A stretch of DNA of 64,000 nucleotides from JAJDXW01 sp965214795. GTDB lineage: Bacteria; Pseudomonadota; Gammaproteobacteria; HK1. The notes under the pieces were generated by a model. That model was given only the letters and a program-made list of their open reading frames with translations. It was not told where the DNA came from and did not search any database. Position numbers and translations under genes: made by a program. Shown piece by piece: positions 44,047 to 50,391 of this stretch; the first letter of the stretch is position 1; every line of letters starts with the position of its first letter. Location: assembly GCA_965214795.1 (NCBI GenBank), contig OZ243976.1, forward strand, positions 4,898,001 through 4,962,000, given 5' to 3'.

Positions 44047-45126
44047 ATGCAGACCACCATTCAGGACCTCGAACGCACCCTCTCGGAGTGGGTGGATCCG
44101 TGCCTCGGCGCACCGCTCGGGAAAGCGGTGAAGTCGGTCGCCCTGGAGGGCGGCCGCGCCCGGGCCCGCATCGTCCTCGGCTTCCCCGCGGCCGGATACG
44201 CCGCGGAGCTCGAGTCCGCTCTTGCCGCCGAGCTGGTCGCCATGCCGGGCGTCGATTCCGCCTCGTTCGACATCGAATGGCAGGTCGTCGCCCACGCGGT
44301 CCAGAAGAACGTGCAACTCCTGGACGGCATCAAGAACGTCATTGCCATCGCGTCCGGCAAGGGCGGGGTGGGAAAGTCGACCGTCGCGGTCAACCTCGCC
44401 CTCGCCCTCGCGGCCGAGGGCGCCGAGGTCGGGATCCTCGACGCCGACATCTACGGCCCGAGCCAGCCCCGGATGCTCGGCATCTCCGACCGGCCGGAGT
44501 CCCCGGACCAACGCTCCATCGATCCGATGACCGGACACGGGGTCCAGTCCATGTCCATCGGCTACCTCATCGAGGAGGACACGCCGATGATCTGGCGCGG
44601 GCCGATGGTCACCCAGGCCCTGGAGCAGCTCCTGCGGGACACCAACTGGCGGGCGGTCGACTACCTCATCGTCGACCTGCCGCCCGGCACCGGGGACATC
44701 CAGCTCACCCTCTCTCAGCGGGTCCCGGTGAGCGGGGCGGTCATCGTCACCACCCCTCAGGACGTGGCCCTCGCGGACGCCCGCAAGGGCCTCAGGATGT
44801 TCGAGCGGGTCGAGGTCCCGGTGCTCGGCATCATCGAGAACATGAGCGTTTTCGCGTGCCCCGGATGCGGACGGGAGGAGCCGATCTTCGGCGCCGGCGG
44901 CGGCGAGCGGATGGCCGTCGACCACGGCGTCACCCTTCTCGGCCAGCTCCCCCTCGCCCGCGAGATCCGGGCCGACGCGGACGAAGGCCGGCCCACCGTC
45001 GCCAAGGACCCGGAGGGCCCCGTCGCCCGGAGCTTCCGGGACACCGCCCGCCGGGTCGCGGCGAGACTCTCGCTCAAGCCCCGGAACTGGTCGCAGGCGT
45101 TCGGCGAGATCCGGGTCGGCGGCTAG
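44047..45126 (+). CDS. apbC: Iron-sulfur cluster carrier protein ApbC (Mrp)
   Basis: A 359-residue P-loop ATPase that carries and transfers 4Fe-4S clusters. An N-terminal MIP18/DUF59-like domain (about 1-85) precedes the deviant Walker A GKGGVGKST, then DADIYGPSQPRMLG, the VDLPPGTGD motif and the cluster-binding CPGCG. It is divergent from metG, as in E. coli, and upstream of dcd as in pseudomonads. Confidence 0.95.
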   Translation: MQTTIQDLERTLSEWVDPCLGAPLGKAVKSVALEGGRARARIVLGFPAAGYAAELESALAAELVAMPGVDSASFDIEWQVVAHAVQKNVQLLDGIKNVIAIASGKGGVGKSTVAVNLALALAAEGAEVGILDADIYGPSQPRMLGISDRPESPDQRSIDPMTGHGVQSMSIGYLIEEDTPMIWRGPMVTQALEQLLRDTNWRAVDYLIVDLPPGTGDIQLTLSQRVPVSGAVIVTTPQDVALADARKGLRMFERVEVPVLGIIENMSVFACPGCGREEPIFGAGGGERMAVDHGVTLLGQLPLAREIRADADEGRPTVAKDPEGPVARSFRDTARRVAARLSLKPRNWSQAFGEIRVGG

Positions 45127-45155
45127 GAGCCGGCGCCGCAGAACCCTTCCGAGAC

Positions 45156-45341
45156 GTGTTGCTCGCGACCAACCACACCATCGTGTACGGGCGAACGGAG
45201 GTCGAGGACCCACCGGAGCCGGCGCGGCGGCGCCACCTCCTTCGGCTGTCGCTCATCCTCCCCGACGCACGCCCGCTCCCGCTCCACTACGCCGGCACCC
45301 GCGAGTGCGCGGAGACGTACCGGCAGCGAATGCCCGCCTGA
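45156..45341 (+). pseudogene. C-terminal fragment of a TauD/TfdA-like dioxygenase
   Basis: Sixty-one codons from a GTG to TGA encode NHTIVYGRTEVEDPPEPARR and RHLLRLSLILPD, which matches the end of Fe(II)/2-oxoglutarate dioxygenases of the TauD/TfdA/butyrobetaine group, including the last His/Arg region. The catalytic core with the HxD motif is missing and not present upstream, where apbC ends 29 bp earlier. It is best read as the remnant of a deleted gene. Confidence 0.65.
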
Positions 45342-45350
45342 GGTCCGCGC

Positions 45351-45917
45351 ATGGCCGTCCTGCCCGACCACTGGATCCGCCGCATGGCCCAGGAGCACGA
45401 CCTCATCGACCCCTTCGAGCCCGGACAGGTCCGCGAGGCGGGCGGGCGCCCGGTGATCTCCTGGGGCACGTCGAGCTACGGCTACGACATGCGTTGCGCC
45501 CCCGAGTTCAAGGTGTTCACCAACATCAATTCCGCGGTGGTGGACCCGAAGGCGTTCACCGAGTCGAGCTTCGTCGACGTCGAGGCCGAGGTGTGCATCA
45601 TCCCCCCCAACTCGTTCGCGCTCGCCCGCACCCTCGAATACTTCCGCATCCCGCGCGACGTGCTCACCATCTGCCTCGGGAAGTCGACCTACGCCCGGTG
45701 CGGGATCATCGTCAACGTGACCCCCCTCGAGCCCGAATGGGAGGGCCACGTCACCCTCGAGTTCTCCAACACCACGCCGCTCCCCGCGCGGGTGTACGCC
45801 AACGAGGGGGTGGCCCAGGTGGTGTTCCTCCGGGCCGCCGAGGTCTGCGAGACCTCCTACCGGGACCGGGGCGGAAAGTATCAGGGGCAGCGCGGGGTGG
45901 CCCTTCCGCGCGCCTGA
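45351..45917 (+). CDS. dcd: dCTP deaminase
   Basis: A 188-residue trimeric enzyme that deaminates dCTP to dUTP for thymidylate synthesis. Diagnostic segments are SWGTSSYGYDMRC near the N-terminus, the nucleotide-binding CLGKSTYARCGIIVNVTPLEPEWEG (Arg/Ser and catalytic Glu) and RGGKYQGQRGV near the C-terminus. It begins 9 bp after the dioxygenase fragment. Confidence 0.96.
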   Translation: MAVLPDHWIRRMAQEHDLIDPFEPGQVREAGGRPVISWGTSSYGYDMRCAPEFKVFTNINSAVVDPKAFTESSFVDVEAEVCIIPPNSFALARTLEYFRIPRDVLTICLGKSTYARCGIIVNVTPLEPEWEGHVTLEFSNTTPLPARVYANEGVAQVVFLRAAEVCETSYRDRGGKYQGQRGVALPRA

Positions 45918-45960
45918 CCGGGCCCCTGCGCCCCCGCCGCCCGTTCCGAGGTCGGACCCG

Positions 45961-46401
45961 ATGCCCGCTGCCCCCACCGCGCCGGCCCCTCTCCCCGAGC
46001 CCGCCGGCCTCGCCCGCCGCCTCGCGGCCATCCTCTACGACTCGCTGCTGATGGCGGCCGCCCTCTACGCCGCCACCATCCCCGTGGTGTGGGTCCGGGG
46101 GGAAGCGGTGCCGCCGGACGAGCCCTGGTTCCAGGCGTGGCTGGTGTCCGTCGCCTGGTTCTACCTCGCGCTGAGCTGGACCCGCGGGGGCCAGACCCTC
46201 GGGATGCGGGCGTGGCGGTGCCGTCTCGTCACCACCGGCGGCGGGCCGGTCGGCTGGGGCCGCACGGTGGCCCGCTTCGCCGCCGCCGCCGTCTCCTGGT
46301 CCGCCCTCGGGCTCGGTTTCTGGTGGGCGCTCGGGGACCCCGAGCGCCGCACCTGGCACGATCGCTGGTCGGGCACCCGGGTCATCCTCGTCCCCCGCTG
46401 A
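45961..46401 (+). CDS. RDD family membrane protein
   Basis: A 146-residue membrane protein with three hydrophobic segments. The RDD residues occur as LARRLAAILYDSLLM, with Arg and Asp in the first helix, and the C-terminal WHDRWSGTRVI motif is typical. RDD proteins are often annotated as transporters or accessory membrane proteins; the function is unknown. It starts 43 bp after dcd. Confidence 0.87.
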   Translation: MPAAPTAPAPLPEPAGLARRLAAILYDSLLMAAALYAATIPVVWVRGEAVPPDEPWFQAWLVSVAWFYLALSWTRGGQTLGMRAWRCRLVTTGGGPVGWGRTVARFAAAAVSWSALGLGFWWALGDPERRTWHDRWSGTRVILVPR

Positions 46402-46469
46402 CACCGCGCATTCCTCGGCCGCGAACACCCCGCCGACGCCACGCAGGGTCGTCGTCTCGAACGCACCGA

Positions 46470-46645
46470 CCCTCCTGATTACGCACAATCCTCATCTGGT
46501 TCGTCCCCCGGGTGGAATCGGGGTCAGAACGGGATTCCGGGTGCCGGTGAGCCGAGCCGGATGAGGATTGCGACCCCCCTCCGACCCCGATTTCACCTGA
46601 CGGGATGCGAACATGAGGCTCGTAGGTAATCAGGCCGACCCTTGA
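46470..46645. repeat. Possible inverted-repeat element
   Basis: CGCACAATCCTCATCTGG near 46484 and CCGGATGAGGATTGCG near 46557 are inverted repeats, and a longer imperfect pair (CCTGATTACGCAC near 46473, and on the minus strand CCTGATTACCTACG near 46638) encloses them. The arrangement resembles the other small elements of this window, but no second copy was found. Confidence 0.4.
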
Positions 46646-46667
46646 GACAGGAGCGGCCGGATGGTCG

Positions 46668-46832
46668 GAAGCCCCCCGCCAAGTCCCGACCGGGTCGACC
46701 CGGCACCGGTCGTGGCTCCCCGGTCAGGAAAAACCGACGGACCCCGCCAGAGCGCCCGAAGCAGCTCCTTGACGTCGGCGAGCCGGGCGTCGACCTGGTC
46801 CAGCCGGCCTTCGACCGGCGCGCGCTCCGCAG
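46668..46832 (-). pseudogene. Fragment of a coiled-coil protein gene
   Basis: On the minus strand this stretch encodes VEGRLDQVDARLADVKELLR, followed by a decayed tail. The DNA, including CCCCGGTCAGG and CGCCCGAAGCAG, aligns with the 3' end and downstream flank of the coiled-coil gene at 48981-49616 (region 48960-49090). It directly abuts the stop of the DUF4276 gene, so the ATPase-DUF4276 pair is bracketed by related sequence. Confidence 0.55.
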
Positions 46833-47528
46833 TCAGCCGGCGACTTGAGCCGCAAGCCCTTCGAGGCGTTCCACCCAGCTCGCAAAGTGCGGGCATTTGC
46901 GCCGGATTTGCGGCAACCCGATTCGCGCTGCCGCCTGGACACCTACGGTCGATTTGTCGCTCGAGTATCGAGGAAGGCAGTCAATGATGCGCTTCGACGG
47001 AGCGGTATGAAACCCGTCATCGATCATTTCCGGCGATTTGAATGAATCGACACTCTGTTCAAGCTTTTCGACTTCGCGTGTCCGGCCCTCATAGTAGTGC
47101 GACAAAACGGAGATGTCCGTGAAGAGATACGCCTCATACTCATGCAACTGGATATGAGGTATGAACCGCCGGTCATTCGTCTCGTTCGCCCACGATTTCT
47201 CCAGCGCTTCAACCCGGCGATACGGTTCACGTTGATACATTCGCGCCTCTTCGATGCCGGGGAACTCCCCATGAAGTGCGTAGAGATCGATCATCGTAGT
47301 GAAGAACGCATCGCGCGCGGAATCCTGTCTGAGGAATCGAACGATGTCCTTCTGCATCGCGCGGAAATTCCGTCCGCCTCCTCGATGAATCTTCTGCCTC
47401 TTATGCGCGTGGGCAATCAGGACGGGATTGTGCAGGTAGACTCCGTATTCAGCCAGATACGGCCCGAGCAGGGTAACTGCAAACGTTTGCTCGGCCCGCC
47501 CCTCGGCAAAGAGATACAACCGCGCCAT
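46833..47528 (-). CDS. DUF4276 family protein, partner of the AAA ATPase
   Basis: A 231-residue DUF4276 protein. Acidic conserved positions are E9 and E13 (FAEGRAEQTF), D81 in TTMIDLYALHGEFPG, and the H-E-x-E cluster in IQLHEYEAYLFTD (about 129-132). This acidic pattern is compatible with a metal-dependent, TOPRIM-like nuclease fold, which is my inference. The ATG overlaps the ATPase stop by one base. Base composition is clearly lower in GC than flanking core genes, a sign of transfer. A defence role is plausible but unproven. Confidence 0.8.
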   Translation of the reverse strand: MARLYLFAEGRAEQTFAVTLLGPYLAEYGVYLHNPVLIAHAHKRQKIHRGGGRNFRAMQKDIVRFLRQDSARDAFFTTMIDLYALHGEFPGIEEARMYQREPYRRVEALEKSWANETNDRRFIPHIQLHEYEAYLFTDISVLSHYYEGRTREVEKLEQSVDSFKSPEMIDDGFHTAPSKRIIDCLPRYSSDKSTVGVQAAARIGLPQIRRKCPHFASWVERLEGLAAQVAG

Positions 47529-48649
47529 CAGTACGGCGGCCCGCCTCCGATCACGTTCTTCTCCCAGATTTCGCCAAGGGAATAGTCCTCGAGCCAGGCT
47601 TCGAGATCCCGGGCATCGGGCCGGACAAACCCCGACGACTCACCGTCACGCTCGACGACCACGACATCCTCCGGGGAGAACTGGTTCACGAGAGTGCCGG
47701 ACTGGGTGCTGATCAGGATCTGGCTGTGAGCACTGGCGGAACGACACAGCGATGCGAGAACATCCAGCGCATACGGATGAAGGCCGAGCTCGGGTTCATC
47801 GATGACGATCAGGAGGGGGAGCTCGTCGGCGGGAAGCATCAACAGGGAAATCAGGCAGATCGCCCGGAGCGTGCCGTCGGAAAGCTGGTGCGGGCCGAAG
47901 ATCAGGTCGCTTTTTCGATGGCGCCAGTTCAGGATAATGTCCTTGCCCCCGGCCCCCGTCGGTTCGAGATCGAAACCGGTGAAGAACGGGGCGACCTGCC
48001 GGATGGTCTCGACGATTCCACGATAGATGCCAGGACGGTCCGAGCCGAGCCGATAGAGAACCGCCGCGAGGTTGCCGGCGTCCGGCATGGGCCAGCGGTC
48101 GGCGCCAACATAGCAATAGCTCCTGACTCTCGACGCGGGTCCGGTATCGTGGAAGTGAAAGACGCGGCAGCCGTTGAGCAGATGCCGAAAGACTCGTGCC
48201 GTCGGAGCGGTCGGGCCGTCCCCGCCCGCGGTACTTCCGATCAGAGATTCCTTGTGGCCCGCCCCGAGGTGTTCATCCCTGCTGTTCACGCAGCCCGGCC
48301 TCCGGAACGACAAGCATTCGTCCGCGAAGATCAGCGAGTCTCCGGCCGCATGGAAGAGCCGCATTCGATAAGTATCGACATCCCTGTTGTCCGTCTCGAA
48401 CACGAGCTCCGCCTCCAGCTGCGGCGTGGTGCGCGGGCCAAAATACAGGTTGGAGGTCGCGTGGCCCGTGGACGCAATGTACTGCTGAAGACGCCCGGCC
48501 ATCAGCTCGTTCATCATCTTGAAGAACGAGACGAGGTTGCTCTTGCCCGCCCCGTTGGCGCCGATCAATACGTTGAGAGGACGCAGCTCCAGCGTCGCGT
48601 CCCTGATCGAACGATATCCGCGGATGGTTACCGAGTCGAGCTTCGACAT
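47528..48649 (-). CDS. AAA family ATPase (SMC/OLD-like, COG4637 type)
   Basis: A 373-residue predicted ATPase. Walker A is GANGAGKSN (30-38) after RGYRSIRDATLELRPLNVLI, the ABC-like signature is LSDGTLRAI, and Walker B with the D loop is LLIVIDEPELGLHP, followed by STQSGTLVNQF. The middle lacks a long coiled coil, as in short Rad50/OLD-like ATPases found in defence modules. The ATG at 48649 (MSKLDSVT) is chosen; the frame extends further but without family sequence. Translationally coupled to the DUF4276 gene. Confidence 0.87.
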   Translation of the reverse strand: MSKLDSVTIRGYRSIRDATLELRPLNVLIGANGAGKSNLVSFFKMMNELMAGRLQQYIASTGHATSNLYFGPRTTPQLEAELVFETDNRDVDTYRMRLFHAAGDSLIFADECLSFRRPGCVNSRDEHLGAGHKESLIGSTAGGDGPTAPTARVFRHLLNGCRVFHFHDTGPASRVRSYCYVGADRWPMPDAGNLAAVLYRLGSDRPGIYRGIVETIRQVAPFFTGFDLEPTGAGGKDIILNWRHRKSDLIFGPHQLSDGTLRAICLISLLMLPADELPLLIVIDEPELGLHPYALDVLASLCRSASAHSQILISTQSGTLVNQFSPEDVVVVERDGESSGFVRPDARDLEAWLEDYSLGEIWEKNVIGGGPPY

Positions 48650-48652
48650 GTT

Positions 48653-48788
48653 CCTGCCGGGCTCCCGTGCGAGGCGAGGCTTCCAGGCATCCACCGTGGC
48701 GGCGTGGCCGCCGTCATGATACCGCGCCACGGTCCGAAGGATGTCCCCCCGGATGGCAGAGCCTCAACCTGCCGGGCTCCCGTGCGAG
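48653..48788. repeat. Pair of 21-bp direct repeats ahead of the ATPase gene
   Basis: CCTGCCGGGCTCCCGTGCGAG occurs at 48653-48673 and 48768-48788, 115 bp apart, just upstream of the ATPase start on the minus strand. This could be a regulatory repeat or a duplication left by insertion. The remaining gap to 48980 holds no supported gene. Confidence 0.7.
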
Positions 48789-48980
48789 ACGAGGCGAGCG
48801 GCACGGGCACCCACCTCTTGCATCGCCGGCAATCCGGGCTCCCGCCGCTTCCCTCGGACGGAAGCCGAATCGTTCCACCCCTCGCTCGTGGGCCGACTTG
48901 CCCACCGATGCCTCATGAACCGGCGAGGCTTCGCCTCGGGCCGACAAGCCGGAGCCGCCGACCCCGCCACCGCCCCCCGG

Positions 48981-49616
48981 TCAGGCAGGGTCGGCGGACC
49001 TCTCCACGAGCACCCGAAGCAGGTCCTCCATGTTGCCGAGCCGACCGTTCATCTGATCGAAACGGCCATCCATTTGATCGAGCCGACCGTTCATCTGATC
49101 AAACCGGCCATCCATCTGATCAAGCCGGCCATCCATTTGCTCGAGACGGCCGTCCATCTGATCAAGCCGACCACCCATTTGATCGAGACGGCCGTCCATT
49201 TGCCCGAGACGGCCGTCCATTTGATCGAGCCGTCCGTTGACTTGTTCGAGCCCGGACTCGACCTGACCCAGCCGGTGCTCGACCAAGGCCAGCTCCGTCT
49301 CGACGCTGTGCAGCCGGCCGTCCATCTGCTCCTGGCGCTCGCCTTGGCGATCCAGCCGTTCATCCAGCTCGATCGTCTGCTGGTAGATGGCCCCGAGGCT
49401 CTGGCGGATGTCCTTCTGCGTTTCGTTGAACGTCCCGAGCGCCTGGTAGAAGAAGCCCATGGTGCCGACGATGGCGAGGAAGGCGAGGGCCGAGGCCCAC
49501 TTGAGGGTACGGAACTCGCCGCGGGTCTCGCTCACCTCGCGTCCAAGGTCTTGATGCTCGCGGGACTCGCCCGCGGGGAGGGAATGCGGCTTCGCCGCGA
49601 CGGATGGGTGCTTCAT
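48981..49616 (-). CDS. Membrane-anchored heptad-repeat coiled-coil protein
   Basis: A 211-residue protein with one membrane helix near the N-terminus (ALAFLAIVGTMGFFYQAL) and a C-terminal coiled coil of about ten near-perfect heptads of the type GRLDQMD. The heptads are also repeats at the DNA level (21-bp unit, about 49036-49250). The ATG at 49616 has GGAGAG upstream; the longer frame has no such site. Function unknown; it resembles DUF1640-like proteins and the fragments at 46.7 kb and 24.5 kb. Confidence 0.75.
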   Translation of the reverse strand: MKHPSVAAKPHSLPAGESREHQDLGREVSETRGEFRTLKWASALAFLAIVGTMGFFYQALGTFNETQKDIRQSLGAIYQQTIELDERLDRQGERQEQMDGRLHSVETELALVEHRLGQVESGLEQVNGRLDQMDGRLGQMDGRLDQMGGRLDQMDGRLEQMDGRLDQMDGRFDQMNGRLDQMDGRFDQMNGRLGNMEDLLRVLVERSADPA

Positions 49617-49741
49617 GATTGCGTCTCTCCGTCCTGGGTTGAAGGTCATTCGCCGCGTACCGCGATCATACCTGTAATGAAGGGCCGGCGGGTCCGGCGC
49701 GGACAAGGCTGATCGTTCGTTCAAATAGTCACGAACGATGG

Positions 49742-49876
49742 CGAACTGGTGACCCGAAATCGGCGGCGACCGAAGAACGAGTCATCGGATCAAGGCGATA
49801 TGCTCACCTGTGGTCATCAGGGAAGGCCGAGAACGGATTTGCCCGCCCGGCGCGGTAGTGCTTCCGGCTTCGATTC
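49742..49876 (+). repeat. Dispersed repeat R4, copy 2
   Basis: Begins CGAACTGGTGACCCGAA and aligns with the minus strand of 7975-8107 over its length, with GGCGGCGACCGAAGAA and a TTTGCCC block shared. Here it lies between the coiled-coil gene and the end of the NUDIX gene. The frame from 49749 is open and encodes an RRRPKN-containing peptide like copy 1. Confidence 0.7.
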
Positions 49877-49932
49877 CGCCCGGCCGGTCGGGTCGGCCGT
49901 CGAGCGTCGGGCGTGGCGGAAGGACGCCGGGA

Positions 49933-50385
49933 TCAGGGGGAGGGCCGGGGATCCGTGGGAGACAGGAAGCCGACGCGACCCAGGAGATCGAGGGTCGGCT
50001 CGCTCACGAGGAGGCCGGAGAGCTCCTCGGGGCGAGCCCAGCGGGCGTCGAGGGCGTCGTCGCGGGCGCGCGGCTCGCCGGCGACGTAGTCGGCGAGAAG
50101 GTCCACGATGACATAGTGGAAGGCGACCCGCCCATCTTCGTCGCGGACCACCGAGTCGAAGGACCAGACCGGCTCCCCGGCCCGCACCCGGACCCCCGTC
50201 TCTTCGCACACCTCGCGTTCGGCGGCCTCCGCGAGGGTCTCCCCGAGCTCGACGCGCCCTCCCGGCACCGCCCACACCCCGCGGCTCGGCGCACGGCCCC
50301 GGCGCACCAGCAGCACCGCCCCGTCGTGGACGACAAGGGCGCCGACGGCGGGAACCGGGGCCGCCGGGTAGCTCCGCGGGCTCAC
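49933..50385 (-). CDS. NUDIX hydrolase
   Basis: A 150-residue hydrolase of nucleoside-diphosphate-linked compounds. The NUDIX box is complete: GGRVELGETLAEAAEREVCEETG, matching Gx5Ex7REUxEExGU. N-terminal VPAVGALVVHDGAVLLVRRG is the usual first strand pair. The substrate is unknown; ADP-ribose-like compounds are common for this length. It follows valS by 6 bp and ends that minus-strand operon. Confidence 0.92.
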   Translation of the reverse strand: MSPRSYPAAPVPAVGALVVHDGAVLLVRRGRAPSRGVWAVPGGRVELGETLAEAAEREVCEETGVRVRAGEPVWSFDSVVRDEDGRVAFHYVIVDLLADYVAGEPRARDDALDARWARPEELSGLLVSEPTLDLLGRVGFLSPTDPRPSP

Positions 50386-50391
50386 CCCGCC

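Noticed and set aside
49036..49250. CRISPR-like or regulatory repeat array
   Set aside because: The 21-bp units have no spacers and encode coiled-coil heptads in one gene.
49749..50111. Plus-strand ORF starting in R4 copy 2
   Set aside because: After the repeat it runs antisense to the NUDIX gene and loses any protein character.
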